Part shown: piece by piece, positions 1 to 10,310 of the stretch | How the letters are laid out: the number at the start of each line of letters is the position of its first letter | Numbering within the stretch: position 1 is the stretch's first letter | NCBI GenBank assembly: GCA_001599355.1 | Contig: BCGQ01000001.1 | Span: forward strand, 437,135-501,134 | Origin: Nakazawaea peltata | Lineage: Eukaryota > Ascomycota > Pichiomycetes > Alaninales > Pachysolenaceae | DNA length: 64,000 nt | Direction: 5' to 3' | Made by a program: the position numbers and the translations under genes | Notes under the pieces: generated by a model | Databases searched by the model: none | The model's input: only the letters and a program-made list of their open reading frames with translations | Told to the model about the DNA's origin: nothing

Positions 1-827
1 TCTGCTCTATTAAAGACTACTCCATCTTTAGATACATAGAATTCAACAGAAGATTGGGAGTCGTATCTATCAGTTTGGACTATAGCCACGACAAATGAGC
101 TGACAACTTGAAGCTCCAATACATAACTCGAACTTAAAACTCCAGTCTTGTCATTTACAGGTGAAGAACTCTTGAACCAATCGGAACTTTCCATAATTGT
201 GACATCTTTAATATGACCATGTGAGTCAAGTTCTTTTGTGATACATAAAACACGATTATCAGGACCAATATTGAAGTTCTCATTGATCTTGAGGAAAGTA
301 CACATATGAGCATTTTCAATATCAATCTCCTTTGGCCATGAATTAATACCATTATCAGAATAGAACACCTTATTCTCACAGCCAAGGAAAGCAGAATCAT
401 CGGCATTGTCTAAATGACAATCGACAAGCGTATACAAGATCAGTCTGGAGTTGACAAAATTGGTCTGGATAGTCAATTGAGAAGTGGATCCAACTCTTGG
501 GAACCACACTTTCTGCCAAGTACGACCTTGATCATCTGTCAGATAATGAGTATCGGTATCAGTGATGACGAAGGCTCTTTTCCGGTCGACAGGATCCATC
601 CATATTTCACTAATTGCAGGTAATCCTTCTTCAATTGTCCAATCTGCTCCATCATTCATAGATATATACAATTTTCCATCGTTCAAATTCAACACTGTAC
701 TACTGTCATCGAAGTAGTACAAGTCACTGGACAATTCCTTACGGACAGTGGTGGTTATTTTGGGCTCGAAAGCCTCAGATACACTTAAAAGTGTGAGATA
801 AGCAAAGATTAATTTGAATAACCGCAT
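1..827 (-). CDS. VPS10: Vacuolar sorting receptor VPS10/PEP1, N-terminal part (runs off window)
   Basis: This is the first 275 codons of a Vps10-family sorting receptor, which in yeast carries carboxypeptidase Y from the late Golgi to the endosome. The ATG at 827 opens a hydrophobic signal peptide (MRLFKLIFAYLTLLSVSEA). The lumenal Vps10 beta-propeller follows, with typical Asp-box/BNR-like strings such as LTDDQGRTW and VFYSDNG. The frame stays open to the window edge, so the rest of the propeller, the cysteine-rich region, the membrane segment and the tail lie outside. It is divergent from GET5 across a 389-bp spacer. Family assignment is firm. Whether this is the single Vps10 or one of several paralogues cannot be told here. 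Confidence 0.9.
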   Translation of the reverse strand, partial: MRLFKLIFAYLTLLSVSEAFEPKITTTVRKELSSDLYYFDDSSTVLNLNDGKLYISMNDGADWTIEEGLPAISEIWMDPVDRKRAFVITDTDTHYLTDDQGRTWQKVWFPRVGSTSQLTIQTNFVNSRLILYTLVDCHLDNADDSAFLGCENKVFYSDNGINSWPKEIDIENAHMCTFLKINENFNIGPDNRVLCITKELDSHGHIKDVTIMESSDWFKSSSPVNDKTGVLSSSYVLELQVVSSFVVAIVQTDRYDSQSSVEFYVSKDGVVFNRA

Positions 828-1216
828 TTGCTTCACCAATGTAACTACAACAACTACCAGTGGTTACCAGCAACTAGCTTGAATCTGAATGAACTCTTTG
901 GCTCAAGGGCAAATGGGCAGACACACAAGAAATTTCCTAATTGAGATGGAGTGCGATGTTGCCTAATAGGGTAATCATATTCCAAGCTGCGCAAGCTGCG
1001 CTAAGCTCGCTCCACACTGCGCGGAAAGCTCAGTCAAGCTCAGTCAAACTCGCTCAAGCTCCAGCTCACTCGCTCACTCGCTCAACCTTTGCTCACTGCG
1101 CTTCACTGAGATTCTCTACGATTCACTACAATTCCCTACGCTCGCTTTGCGCTATATAAATTTAACTACAATTTTGCGCTTTAATTTTGATCCCTCTTGA
1201 AGGCGTACTAAATACA
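828..1216. other. VPS10/GET5 divergent intergenic region
   Basis: There is no gene here. The part from about 984 to 1150 is a degenerate low-complexity block built from GCTC, ACTCGCTC and CTGCGC words. It is far richer in G+C than its surroundings. A TATAAA-like string (gctatataaa, 1151-1160) lies about 60 bp before the GET5 ATG. Confidence 0.7.
984..1150. repeat. Degenerate GCTC/CTGCGC low-complexity block
   Basis: About 165 bp made of imperfect reiterations: AAGCTGCGC twice, GCTCAGTCAA twice, ACTCGCTC several times and TCACTGCGC. It has no clean period. It lies in the GET5 promoter and is not coding. Confidence 0.6.
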
Positions 1217-1879
1217 ATGACCTCAGTAGCTGGATCAGAATCGCAATTCGCTAGAAATTTATACGACTTAATTCATTTACAGAATGAAAAGTTACCAAAA
1301 GATTATAAAAAGGACTTGAAATTGGTCGAAAAGTTGGGAATCACCTTACCTAAATTGGTGATCCCAGCTGGGTTTCAATACAAAGTTGGAGGAGTGGAAC
1401 AAACACAAGGTGATGAGGGTGATGTGGTCAATGTTTCATTGAAATCCATTAAACCACCATACAAATTCCAGAAGAGTTTGAAATTTGTTGCTTCTAATAC
1501 TATTTATCAATTGAAGGAGGATCTTATTAAGTCTGATCCTACTACGTTCAAGGGATTCGAGCCTCTGAATTTCAAATTTTTAATCAAGGGGAAGGTATTG
1601 AATGATTCTGCATTTTTGAAGGAATATACGGAGGAGAGTGAAGTTGCTGTGACAGTATTTGCTTCTGCTCCTGTAGAGACGACTGAAACTTCAGAGACTA
1701 CAGAAACAAAAGAGACTAAACAGACTACAGAGACTAAAGAAACTACAGAGACTATTACAGAGATCACTCTCTCAGATAAAGTATGGAACGATATTAGATC
1801 CGTATTATTACAAAATGACCATTCTCCAGAAGATAGTGATAAAATTTTAAAGAAATTGAAACTGGGTTGGTCCAGTTAA
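1217..1879 (+). CDS. GET5: Get5/Mdy2, ubiquitin-like protein of the GET pathway
   Basis: 220 aa from the ATG at 1217; the upstream in-frame codons have no ATG. Get5 joins Get4 and Sgt2 to pass tail-anchored proteins to Get3. The N-terminal Get4-binding part is visible (LPKDYKKDLK, then LGITLPKL; S. cerevisiae has LPKSYTKPLK). The ubiquitin-like domain lies at about 80-155 (LIKGKVLNDSAFL resembles LLKGKVLHDNLFL). A Thr/Glu/Lys repeat linker (ETTETKE-type) spans roughly 158-190. The C-terminal homodimerisation segment ends in KLGWSS, as the family ends in QKGWS. Length matches S. cerevisiae (212 aa). The repetitive linker is longer and more regular than usual. Confidence 0.9.
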   Translation: MTSVAGSESQFARNLYDLIHLQNEKLPKDYKKDLKLVEKLGITLPKLVIPAGFQYKVGGVEQTQGDEGDVVNVSLKSIKPPYKFQKSLKFVASNTIYQLKEDLIKSDPTTFKGFEPLNFKFLIKGKVLNDSAFLKEYTEESEVAVTVFASAPVETTETSETTETKETKQTTETKETTETITEITLSDKVWNDIRSVLLQNDHSPEDSDKILKKLKLGWSS

Positions 1880-1953
1880 GTGGCTACATAGAGGCCCAAT
1901 TAGGTACCCATATATATAAAATAAAACGTATCTCATTAATAAGATTAACTAAC

Positions 1954-2700
1954 TTATTGTCTAGAGTTGATAATGTCAACAAACTCTGGCTTCAAAGAAG
2001 CACCACCGACCAAGAAACCATCGACATCAGCCTTGTCCTTGAAAGTAACAGCGTTCTTACCATTGACAGAACCACCGTACAAGATTCTAACAGCAGCAGC
2101 TTGCTCAGCACCAATGGTGGTGGCCAAGTACTCTCTGATAGACTTGTGGATGTCTTGAGCATCCTCAGCAGTAGCAGCCAAACCGGTACCAATAGCCCAA
2201 ACTGGTTCATAAGCAATGACAATGTTAGTCCAGTCGGAAACAACATCAGAAACAGCCTTCAATTGTCTCTTGTTAACTTCCAAAGTTTGACCAGCCTTCT
2301 TCTCCTCAAGGGTCTCACCAATACACAAGATGACCTTGACACCGCTCTCCAAGGCGAACTTGGTCTTAGAAGCAATGAATTCATCGCTCTCCTTGAAGAT
2401 AGTTCTTCTCTCGGAGTGACCCAAGATAACCCAAGGAATGTCCAAATCCTTCAATTGCTCAACAGAGATCTCACCAGTGTAAGCACCGCTACCCTTCTCA
2501 TAAGCATTTTGAGCAGCAACAGAGACAGTTGGAGCAGTGATCAAAGAGGCAGTGTAAGCCAAGTATGGAGCTGGAGGAGCAATGACAACTTCGACATCAG
2601 AAGCCAAAGAAGCAGAGTTCAAGTTCTCAGCAATTGTCTTGATAGAATCCTTAGATCCATTCAATTTGAAGTTTCCACCAACAAAGAAAGTACGAGCCAT
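1954..2700 (-). CDS. TPI1: Triosephosphate isomerase
   Basis: 248 aa, exactly the usual length. It interconverts dihydroxyacetone phosphate and glyceraldehyde 3-phosphate in cytosolic glycolysis. Catalytic residues are present: Asn/Lys in GGNFKLNG, His in ILGHSERR, Glu in [11 protein letters not shown], and the phosphate loop [10 protein letters not shown]. Codon use is extremely biased. I read the frame through and found no CTG codon. This bias leaves a long open frame of about 280 codons on the other strand that has no protein meaning. The neighbour DET1 lies upstream on the same strand, as in S. cerevisiae (YDR050C-YDR051C). Confidence 0.99.
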   Translation of the reverse strand: MARTFFVGGNFKLNGSKDSIKTIAENLNSASLASDVEVVIAPPAPYLAYTASLITAPTVSVAAQNAYEKGSGAYTGEISVEQLKDLDIPWVILGHSERRTIFKESDEFIASKTKFALESGVKVILCIGETLEEKKAGQTLEVNKRQLKAVSDVVSDWTNIVIAYEPVWAIGTGLAATAEDAQDIHKSIREYLATTIGAEQAAAVRILYGGSVNGKNAVTFKDKADVDGFLVGGASLKPEFVDIINSRQ

Positions 2701-3109
2701 TTTTAATTATTCTCAATTTTATATCCTTCTAACAAGAATTGTAATATTTTTCAGTCCACATGGATCACCCTGAATATTTAAATGAAGGATGTTGCGCGCC
2801 GGGAGCCAACTACACCCGCAGATGGTGACCGTACTAAGTGTGTGAACGCACAGTTTTTTTCAGCATCATCCGATGGCATTTTTTTTTGAGGGAGGGGGAG
2901 CGGAGGGGAAAATTAAGAATTTTGAAGGAAATTCAAAAAAAAAATAGGGGTGTTCTGGTGGGAGGGACGGCTGGGGAGATGGGGTGCTCAGGCACTGTGC
3001 TCGGGCACTGTTCCCTGGTACTGTTCCCTGGGAAACCTAATTTTCCTTCTGTTTACTCTACTTCTTGTCATAGCAAAATATCAATTCAACTACCTCTATC
3101 TAATAAATA
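2701..3109. promoter_or_regulatory. TPI1 promoter region with C-rich (coding-strand) tract
   Basis: 409 bp between TPI1 and DET1, both transcribed leftward, so this is the TPI1 promoter. It holds a G-rich plus-strand tract (about 2888-2990), which is C-rich on the coding strand. ACACCCGCA at 2812-2820 partly resembles the Rap1 core found at glycolytic promoters; this is a weak call. A 13-bp tandem repeat lies at 2986-3032. Confidence 0.5.
2986..3032. repeat. 13-bp tandem repeat, about 3.5 copies
   Basis: Units read gctcaggcactgt, gctcgggcactgt, tccctggtactgt, then tccctggg. They lie in the distal TPI1 promoter near the DET1 3' end. Confidence 0.75.
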
Positions 3110-4031
3110 TTATTTAGCATCATGACAATGGAACTCATCATATTGAGATTTAATAGCACGATCTTTCTCCTTCTGAGCTGCAATTGCTTGCTTTTCCGCC
3201 AGAATGATCTCTTTAATCTCACTAGGATCCAATTTCGTCCTATATGAATTGAAATGTAATTCATCTACAAATTCTTTCTCCACTTCATCTCCCTCACAGA
3301 TTTGATCTTCTTCCAATTCATCCCATGTCCTCAAATGCGATTTTAATGTATACTTTTTGGTGTCGGTACCCTTTTCCATCACTATAAATTGACAGTGAGG
3401 TACATTTCTCAAGCTCTCAAACTTTTCTACCGACCAACGGAACCATTTCATCAAAAACACTCTCATCCAAACACCATGACTTACTAAAACTAAAACCGAG
3501 GGGAATTTATCATCATCAAACTGTCTGAACAAAGTCTCATTAAATGAAGCCACTCTGTCATAACAATCAGCACCACTCTCTCCAAACGGTATTCTGTAGA
3601 AAAAATGTCCATAATGAGCTCTCTCTTTCCAGATCTTCTCCATATCTTTCTTATCACCTTGAAAGTTACCGAAATCTTGCTCTCTCATTCTTGGTTCTTC
3701 ATGAACTTTGTAAGGAATTTTTTGATCGTCAAAATTTCCTCCTTCAATGATACCTTGTAAAGTTTCCCTAGCACGAGTATATGGTGAAGTATAGAACAAT
3801 ACAGTATCATCTTCTCTCAAAATCTTAGTCACCAAGTTATGCCCCGCCAATAACAGTTGCTGCTTTCCTATAGAAGTCAACGGGATCTTATGGTTTGGTG
3901 TATGACAATTCACCGATTTGTCTCTATTACTCTCGGACTCACCATGCCTTACCAATAATATTAACTTGAGATGTTAGTCATCACACTTGTAGCTTATATC
4001 ATTTCCAATACTTACTCTTGGTCTACCCATT
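3110..4031 (-). CDS. DET1: Histidine-phosphatase (phosphoglycerate mutase-like) protein, DET1 orthologue, probable 5' intron
   Basis: The main exon is 3964 to 3110. It reads LILLVRHGESESN with the RHG catalytic motif, then FYTSPYTRARETL, REQDFGNFQ, GHFFYRIPFGES and LVSHGVWMRVFLMKWFRW. These match S. cerevisiae Det1 (YDR051C) closely, although this protein is shorter. The conserved N-terminal RP(R/K)LI requires a short first exon starting at the ATG at 4031 (MGRPK). A donor GTAAGT begins at 4015, a GACTAAC branch lies at 3979-3973 and the acceptor AAG precedes 3964. With those sites the first exon is 16 nt and the frame is off by one base; see findings. Gene identity is firm and the 5' structure is not. 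It lies next to TPI1, as in S. cerevisiae. Confidence 0.85.
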
Positions 4032-4386
4032 CTTCACCTCTTTATTCTATAAACTTGTATAGACCAACTGAGCTTCAAGTACATTTTCATCTCACATTTC
4101 ACTTTTCTTTTTCTTTCAAAAACTTTATTTGACTGGCAAGGTATTCTTAAGTATGCTAAATTGTGGTTCTTGCGCGGAATTTTTGATTTTTACTAAGGGG
4201 GGCCCTGCTAAGAAAAATCTCTACAAACGACAGGATGGCTACCATAAAGTAAAGAGAAAAAGGAGCATAAGAGCGAGCTCGGAACTGCGCGTCAGAAATT
4301 CCAGCCTTGCCCAGCCTTTAAGCTGCACACCACCTACACACCACCTACAAATCAACTTATACTAATTGAATTCATTTATAAAGTGC
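4032..4386. other. DET1-KRS1 intergenic region
   Basis: 355 bp between DET1 (its upstream side) and the 3' end of KRS1. I see no gene, only short frames in low-complexity sequence. TTTCTTTTTCTTTC-like pyrimidine runs sit at about 4100-4120. Confidence 0.6.
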
Positions 4387-6135
4387 TTAGTCAGCCTTAG
4401 TGACATCTGGCTTCAAAGTTGGGAACAACAAAACCTCTCTGATGGTGTTAGAGTTGGTCAAGAACATGGCCAATCTGTCGATACCACAACCCCAACCACC
4501 AGTTGGTGGTAAACCGTACTCTAAAGCGTTACAGAAGGTCTCATCGATCAATTGAGCCTCGTCATCACCTTGGTCCTTTTGTCTAGCTTGTTCTTCGAAT
4601 CTGGCTCTTTGGTCGAATGGATCGTTCAACTCAGTGTAGGCATTACAGATCTCCTTAGTAGCGACGAAGACCTCAAATCTCTCACATAAACCTGGTTGAT
4701 CTCTAGAGTACTTAGCCAATGGAGACATCATTTGTGGGTGACCAAAGATGAAGGTTGGGTTAATACAGGTGTCTTCCAATTCACCAACCAACTTGTCCAA
4801 CATTCTGGCGTTGGTTAAAGGTGGAGGACAGTCCAATTTGTGCTTGATCAAGATGGACTTCAAGAACTCTCCAGTCTCCTTGGTGTGCAATTGGTCTCCT
4901 GGAGGGAATTTGACGTCGAAGGTCTTCTCTAATTCCTCGATCATGTTAATTCTCTTCCATGGTCTGGCAAAGTCCAAGGTCAATTCCTTACCTTCTGGAC
5001 CTTCTGGGTGGTACTTAATTTGGTAAGAACCACAGATTTCCTTGACCATCTCGGAGAACAACAATTCGGTCATATCCATCAAGTCGTAGACATCGGCATA
5101 AGCTTCGTAGAACTCACAAGTGGTGAACTCTGGGTTATGAGTCATATCGATACCTTCATTTCTGAATTGTCTACCGATTTCGTAAACTCTCTCCATACCA
5201 CCGACAACCAACTCCTTCAAGAACAATTCTGGAGCAATTCTCATGAACATATCCATGTTCAAGTCATTGTGGTGAGTGATGAAAGGCTTAGCAGTGGCAC
5301 CACCAGCAATAACGTTCATCATTGGAGTCTCAACTTCGATGAAATCTCTGTTGTCCAAGAATCTTCTAATGTAGGAAATAATCTTAGATCTGACGATGAA
5401 TCTGTCTCTAGTGGTGTCGTTAACGATCAAGTCCAAGTATCTCTTTCTGTATCTGGCTTCTTGATCTTTGAATCCGTAACGGTCAGTTGGCAACATGTGC
5501 AAACATGGAGTCAACAAGATAACCTCCTTAGCAAACAAGGAAACTTCACCGTCACCACCCTTCTTTGGAGCAGTTCTACCTGGGTAACCTCTGACACCGA
5601 TGATATCACCTCTTCTGATCAATTCGTGCATCTTGTCGTAATCTCCATCGGCATCTTGAGCTTGAGCCATGATTTGCATAGTAACACCTTCACCGTGCAA
5701 GTCGTAGAACTTCAATTTGGATCCACTCTCTCTCTTGACTCTAATTCTACCGGCAACACAAACTTCGACATCTTCCAAAGTCTCACCTCTCTTCAAATCC
5801 TTGTACTTCTCTTGGAATTCATTGATCTTCATAGTGACTTGGAACTTGTGAGGGTATGGGTTGGTCTCGGAACCTGGAGCTCTCAACAGATCAATTTGTC
5901 TAGATCTGATCTCAAAGTATTGGTTAGGGTTCAAATCAGCCAACTCATCAGTCTTCTTAGCAACCTTTGGAGCAGTAGCTTGAGCATTGGCAGCCTTAGC
6001 GGCCTTCTTCAGCTCGACTTGTCTCATCTTCTGTCTCTTCTTCAACTCAGATTTGGAAACTTGTTCTCCAGTAACCTCATCTAAGTAAGTCTTTTGCACC
6101 TGTTCGGTGACTTCCTTGATTTCTTGTTCAGACAT
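4387..6135 (-). CDS. KRS1: Lysyl-tRNA synthetase, cytosolic
   Basis: 582 aa from the ATG at 6135 (MSEQEIKEV); codons further upstream in frame lack an ATG. Class IIb synthetase that charges tRNA-Lys. A charged N-terminal extension (about 1-70) is followed by the OB-fold anticodon-binding domain (about 95-215). The catalytic core contains motif 2 ([20 protein letters not shown]) and motif 3 ([14 protein letters not shown]). Length agrees with the yeast enzyme (591 aa). Codon use is strongly biased, as in TPI1, which gives a long but meaningless open frame on the opposite strand. It shares a 276-bp divergent promoter with the eIF3h gene, and that promoter holds two RRPE-like palindromes. Confidence 0.98.
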   Translation of the reverse strand: MSEQEIKEVTEQVQKTYLDEVTGEQVSKSELKKRQKMRQVELKKAAKAANAQATAPKVAKKTDELADLNPNQYFEIRSRQIDLLRAPGSETNPYPHKFQVTMKINEFQEKYKDLKRGETLEDVEVCVAGRIRVKRESGSKLKFYDLHGEGVTMQIMAQAQDADGDYDKMHELIRRGDIIGVRGYPGRTAPKKGGDGEVSLFAKEVILLTPCLHMLPTDRYGFKDQEARYRKRYLDLIVNDTTRDRFIVRSKIISYIRRFLDNRDFIEVETPMMNVIAGGATAKPFITHHNDLNMDMFMRIAPELFLKELVVGGMERVYEIGRQFRNEGIDMTHNPEFTTCEFYEAYADVYDLMDMTELLFSEMVKEICGSYQIKYHPEGPEGKELTLDFARPWKRINMIEELEKTFDVKFPPGDQLHTKETGEFLKSILIKHKLDCPPPLTNARMLDKLVGELEDTCINPTFIFGHPQMMSPLAKYSRDQPGLCERFEVFVATKEICNAYTELNDPFDQRARFEEQARQKDQGDDEAQLIDETFCNALEYGLPPTGGWGCGIDRLAMFLTNSNTIREVLLFPTLKPDVTKAD

Positions 6136-6210
6136 CTCGTATTTCAATACTGTAACCTAACGCCTCTTATCATCAACTCTTCAACTATCTCAAATTTCGA
6201 TCATCGAGGG

Positions 6211-6222
6211 GAAAAATTTTTC
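6211..6222. promoter_or_regulatory. RRPE-like palindrome GAAAAATTTTTC
   Basis: A perfect 12-bp palindrome, 76 bp upstream of KRS1 and 189 bp upstream of the eIF3h ATG. It matches the ribosomal RNA processing element bound by Stb3 in S. cerevisiae. Confidence 0.65.
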
Positions 6223-6341
6223 GTCAATTGAAAAGTTACTGGAAGGGGCAACAAGCGGAATTACTGAAGGAGGCAGTCATACTGAGTTACCGGAACAAGA
6301 AATTTCAAAAACTACCCAATCAAGAAATCAATCACGTAGTG

Positions 6342-6352
6342 GAAAAATTTTC
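6342..6352. promoter_or_regulatory. RRPE-like element GAAAAATTTTC
   Basis: Second copy in the KRS1/eIF3h spacer, 59 bp before the eIF3h start codon. Confidence 0.55.
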
Positions 6353-6411
6353 ATTCTTATTCAAAAAGTTGATTGATGGCGGTTAATCACTGATATTGAG
6401 GTTAAGAGAAG

Positions 6412-7505
6412 ATGCCAAGTGACAAGTGAGTAGCATAGTTTAAGCAGAGGATTCTGTTCAAGATGTACGTCTATTCAAATACTAACAAAATCATAGTCTT
6501 ACCATTCAATTAGAGGCAAGTGTCGCCTTAAAAATTGTAAAGCACTCTTCGGAGAATGCTCCAAACTCAGTTAGTGGTCCAGTCTATGGGTTTGACAAAT
6601 CTGAGGATTTCATTACTATTTCCAACTGTTTCGCTTTCCCATCCAACAGCGGTGGATCTGGCGATCACCATTACCAACAAGAAGGTTATTCTTTCAAATC
6701 CAAATCCAATATGAGATTCCAATCCGAAGTATTGGAACAATACAAGAAGATCGGGATGGGAATGAAATTCTTAGGATGGTATTTATCAACTAGTGGAGGT
6801 AGATATTTGACTGCTCAAGTGATTGATGCTATGGCTTATCAACAAAATGCCAAGAAGGCTAGTGGAGATGATTCCGATCTTTTATTATTGGTCCACGATC
6901 CATCAAAGACACAGACTGGATATTTATCGTTACGTGTATTCAAGTTGAACGAAGATTTTGTCAAGATTTACAACGAGAAGAAGCTCTTCACCAAAGATTT
7001 GGCCGAAAATAACATTGACTACAAAAATATCTTGCAAGAAATCCCATTGTCTATCCATAACTTGCATTTGACAAACTTGAAGGTTTTGTCATTACCAAAA
7101 CCAGAATCATATCAATCGTTGAAATTGGGTAGCTCAACTGCCAACATCACTTCCACTATAGAAAACCTGATCGAGTCGATTGAAGAGTTCAATTATGACC
7201 AAAATAACTACAACTATTACCAAAGATCCTTAGCTAGAGAATTGACAAAGGTTAACCATTGGAAACAAAAGAGAAAGTTAGAAAACTTGAACACATTGAA
7301 ACTGAAACCTGATACTCCAGAGAGTGAATTATTGCCAGTCGATGATGCCGAGGTTGCTAAGAATTTCAAGTTACCTCAAGAACCTTCTAGATACGAGAAC
7401 TTGATCTTGAGTGGTTTGTTGAACAATTACAGTAGTGATTTAGAAGTTAGCGGAGCTGCCGAATTAGTTAAAAGTTTCGGTGTTTCTAAAGGTTTGGATG
7501 TCTAG
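6412..7505 (+). CDS. Translation initiation factor eIF3 subunit h (MPN domain), one intron
   Basis: Exons 6412-6425 and 6497-7505 give 340 aa. The 71-nt intron has donor GTGAGT, a TACTAAC branch at 6480-6486 and acceptor CATAG. The joined N-terminus reads MPSDNLTIQLEASVALKIVKH, matching the start of the eIF3h MPN domain, followed by GPVYGFDKSEDFITISNCFAFP and LGWYLSTSGG. The zinc-binding JAMM residues are not seen, as expected for this scaffold subunit. Length fits eIF3h (about 340-350 aa). S. cerevisiae has no eIF3h, so this lineage keeps a larger eIF3. The gene diverges from KRS1 across an RRPE-bearing promoter, which fits joint regulation of translation genes. eIF3f is a less likely alternative. 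Confidence 0.85.
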
Positions 7506-7533
7506 ATAATCTCATTATATATTAATACTATAT

Positions 7534-8475
7534 TTACTTTCTCATCACTAATTGCATGTTACCTCTACGTTTCATTTCCAAAGCTGTCTTATATGGAGGG
7601 GATGTTGGACTTTGAACTGGATCCAAACTAACTTTAGAGAAATCTTTCGAGAGTGTATAAGTGGCATCACTATCATAACTTGAAAGATCACCACATGCAA
7701 CAAATGGAACTATATGTCTTTCTTCAAATGGTAAAGATAAGGATTCTTTATCGATTTGAGGTCTTCCGATCTCACTTCCCTCGAAATATTCATCCACTGT
7801 ACATCCAGTCTTTAATACAGGTGACCATCCAGGTCTTGGTTTATAACCCATGCACACAATAAAACTTTCCAAAGATGTCCCTCTTGAAGATCTTGGTTTC
7901 AGACAAACGACTTTTTCAAAGAGAAATCCTAACTGACTATACATTAAATCGATATCTCTTCCTCTGAAGATCTTGGCTACAAAAGTTCCACCTTCTTTAA
8001 GAATCGATGTAGTCAACTGTAATGCACTCAAAATCAACTGTTGTTGAATATACTCATCCAAATCATGTAACCCAGTAACATCTGGAGCTCCATCACTACA
8101 TACAAAGTCCAGTTTTTCTCCATTGAAAAGTTTCATGATCCTCTCTAAAGTTCTAGGATGAGTGATATCCAGCTGTATAGTGGTGACACCCTCAATAGGG
8201 GACATGGGTTGTAAATCCACCGCTATAAGCTTTGGTTCAATATAATCTTCTGCTGTCACGTCATCCACCTCTTTACTCTTCATATAAACCTCCCTCGATA
8301 ACACCTGAGACCAAGACCCAGGAGCCGCACACAAGTCGACTACTCTGCGTACACCGTCGAATAATCTGAACTGTTCATTTAACTGAAGTAATTTGAAAGC
8401 GGATCTTGCTCTCCAGCCTTCCTCTTTCGCTTTTCTATAATATAAATCTCTCTTATCTTTACTGCTCTTACCCAT
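7534..8475 (-). CDS. TRM7: tRNA 2'-O-methyltransferase Trm7 (FtsJ/RrmJ family)
   Basis: 313 aa, ATG at 8475. Trm7 methylates riboses at positions 32 and 34 of the anticodon loop with partner subunits. The SAM site is in [15 protein letters not shown]. The K-D-K-E catalytic tetrad is visible: Lys in RSAFKLLQL, Asp in VCSDGAPD, Lys in FVAKIFRG and Glu in [11 protein letters not shown]. Length matches the family (310 aa). The gene converges with eIF3h (28 bp between stops) and diverges from RSM10. Confidence 0.97.
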   Translation of the reverse strand: MGKSSKDKRDLYYRKAKEEGWRARSAFKLLQLNEQFRLFDGVRRVVDLCAAPGSWSQVLSREVYMKSKEVDDVTAEDYIEPKLIAVDLQPMSPIEGVTTIQLDITHPRTLERIMKLFNGEKLDFVCSDGAPDVTGLHDLDEYIQQQLILSALQLTTSILKEGGTFVAKIFRGRDIDLMYSQLGFLFEKVVCLKPRSSRGTSLESFIVCMGYKPRPGWSPVLKTGCTVDEYFEGSEIGRPQIDKESLSLPFEERHIVPFVACGDLSSYDSDATYTLSKDFSKVSLDPVQSPTSPPYKTALEMKRRGNMQLVMRK

Positions 8476-8566
8476 ATTGTCTCTACCTGCTTATTCAACC
8501 AGTCTTCTCATCTCTCATCCCCTTTGTATTTTTTCTTAACTATGTGCGCATATTAAAGAAAAACAG

Positions 8567-8577
8567 GAAAATTTTTC
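8567..8577. promoter_or_regulatory. RRPE-like element GAAAATTTTTC
   Basis: Lies in the 234-bp spacer between TRM7 and RSM10, 92 bp from the TRM7 ATG and 133 bp from the RSM10 ATG. Confidence 0.55.
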
Positions 8578-8709
8578 ACGGTTGAATTTGGTGTAAATCT
8601 GCCATTTTCTGAGCAGTGAAAAGATTGGGCGAAGTGGAAACGATTGAGAGCCAAGGTGGTACAGCGGTAAGAGCAGTAGCAACGGTAAGGTGATAGTACG
8701 ACTGTTAAA

Positions 8710-9480
8710 ATGTTGTTCAGACAAGGTTCAAGACTGCTTCTAAAGGCACGGAGTGATTTCACACTGGTTCGTGCTCTCAGTGTCGGGGCCATCCTCCAAT
8801 CCGAAGACAAGAAATCTCAATCTTTGAAGAGCTCTTTTGAGAAAGGTAAACTGGTATCATATGAACCAAAAGTATTCTCAAATCATCAGACTAGTTCTAA
8901 TACTGGAGACAGACCAATCCCTTTGAATGTGGAAATGAATTACTATAAACCTTTGAAACATGACATCAAGTATGGGGATTTGAAATGTGAGATTACTATG
9001 AGATCTTACGACTCGAGATCGATGGATTTTTGGTGTGATTTCGCCTTGAGAACTGCCTATTATTTGGGAATTCCAGTCTCGGGACCTAAACCATTGAAGA
9101 TCAAGAGAGAAAGATGGACTGTTAATAAGGCTCCGTTCGTACATGCCAAGTCCAAGGAGAATTTCGAAAGACACACCCACGCCAGATTATTGAGATTATA
9201 CGATTCCAATCCAGAGGTGATCGAGATCTTTTTACAATATATTTCTAAACATTCCGTTGCCGGTGTTGGATTAAAGGCTAATATGTACCTTCAAGAAGGA
9301 TTGAACTACAGTAAGAAGTTAGATGAAGTTGATATCAAGTCTGTCGAGTTCCCAGAGACCATTCCTGGTATTGGTAACTTGGCTCACACTGCTAATATTG
9401 ACGTTGCCGAAAGAGTAAAGGAATTGTTGAATGAGCCTCAATTTAAGAGACATTTCTCCGACGAATCCGAATCTAAATAG
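8710..9480 (+). CDS. RSM10: Mitochondrial ribosomal protein uS10m (Rsm10)
   Basis: 256 aa, ATG at 8710. The basic, Arg-rich N-terminus ([17 protein letters not shown]) looks like a mitochondrial presequence. The uS10 fold lies at about 95-200, seen in [36 protein letters not shown] and [14 protein letters not shown]. It is a component of the small mitoribosomal subunit. The long fungal C-terminal extension contains [15 protein letters not shown]. The gene is divergent from TRM7 and converges with the RING gene (34 bp between stops). Confidence 0.93.
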   Translation: MLFRQGSRLLLKARSDFTLVRALSVGAILQSEDKKSQSLKSSFEKGKLVSYEPKVFSNHQTSSNTGDRPIPLNVEMNYYKPLKHDIKYGDLKCEITMRSYDSRSMDFWCDFALRTAYYLGIPVSGPKPLKIKRERWTVNKAPFVHAKSKENFERHTHARLLRLYDSNPEVIEIFLQYISKHSVAGVGLKANMYLQEGLNYSKKLDEVDIKSVEFPETIPGIGNLAHTANIDVAERVKELLNEPQFKRHFSDESESK

Positions 9481-9514
9481 TACTTGTATATATAAGAGTC
9501 TCATTTCTTTCTAT

Positions 9515-10167
9515 TTAACCGTACATATCCCAACCTTCTTCCAGTTCTTCGTCATCAGTTGGAACTTCGATTACTTTCTTTTTCGTCACATCAGTCCTAC
9601 ACATTGGACATGTTCTATTTAATTTCAACCATGGACCAATACAATCCAAATCAAAATAATGTTTACTATTACAAGGTAATCTGACAATCAAAGGGTAAGG
9701 ATCTGAGTGATAATCATTAGTACAGATCGCGCAACAATCATCTTTTTTAAGAGTTTTGACTGAAACACGATCCAATGTGTCCAAAAATGAAGCATCAACT
9801 CCTTTATTAGGTGTTGGTTGATCAGAATTGGTTCCTATTACAGAAAGAAGATCCGCCACAACATTGCTAGTACTTAAATTCAGAAGAAGACTTTCAAGTT
9901 GATTTTCAGGGAGATCACTATGTTCTAACGTGTGTCTCAATGCTTCTAATATATGAGCATTTGATTCTTGAAATTCCCCGGAATTCGATTCATTTAAAAA
10001 TGAAGAAATCGATTGAGCCAAAGTTGGTTGATTTCTTCCGCCATCGGTTGGAGGTTGTTGCCCTCCACTTGAATCCGGTGACCCAAGATCATGTTCGTCT
10101 GGTAATGTTAGGAAATGCACCACGACAAACCATGCTTCAATTCGTACTCACCTTCATATGTTGACAT
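9515..10167 (-). CDS. RING-finger protein, orthologue of YBR062C, one intron
   Basis: Exon 1 is 10167-10152 and exon 2 is 10098-9515, giving 199 aa. The 53-nt intron has donor GTGAGT, branch CTAAC (10111-10107) and acceptor CCAG. The spliced start reads MSTYEDEHDL; S. cerevisiae YBR062C starts MSTYEEEH and is also spliced after this short exon. The C-terminal RING runs from CCAIC to CPMC, with the intervening Cys-His pair in LPCNSKHYFDLDC. The protein ends in an acidic tail with WDMYG, where YBR062C ends in WGMYG. It is probably a ubiquitin ligase of unknown substrate. In S. cerevisiae this gene sits beside TRM7; here RSM10 lies between them. Confidence 0.93.
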
Positions 10168-10310
10168 CGTCTATCACGTCTCGATTGCCACCCCCTTTAC
10201 AATCTACACCTACAAATTTACTCCTACATAAAATCTTAGCGCACTATAAAAAAACATCGGATTAAAGAAAGAAACATCAGGACATCAAACAAATATACCA
10301 TGGAGCTCTG

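Noticed and set aside
1187-1216. Upstream in-frame codons of GET5 as part of the protein
   Set aside because: They begin with TTG; the first ATG is at 1217 and fits the family start. The same reasoning moved the starts of KRS1, ALG14, CHK1, CCT1, VCX1, DPM2, PKH and MIX23 to their first good ATG.
1867-2706. 280-codon open frame on the plus strand across TPI1
   Set aside because: It is the mirror of the strongly biased TPI1 codons, is Ser/Leu-rich and has no motif.
5008-6084. 358-codon open frame on the plus strand across KRS1
   Set aside because: Same cause: antisense to preferred codons of a conserved synthetase. Composition is Ser/Val/Gln-rich and unlike any family.
8648-8735. tRNA-like A-box (TGGTACAGCGGTAAGAGCA) near RSM10
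   Set aside because: No proper B box or acceptor stem pairs with it, and GGTTCAAGACT lies inside the RSM10 coding start.
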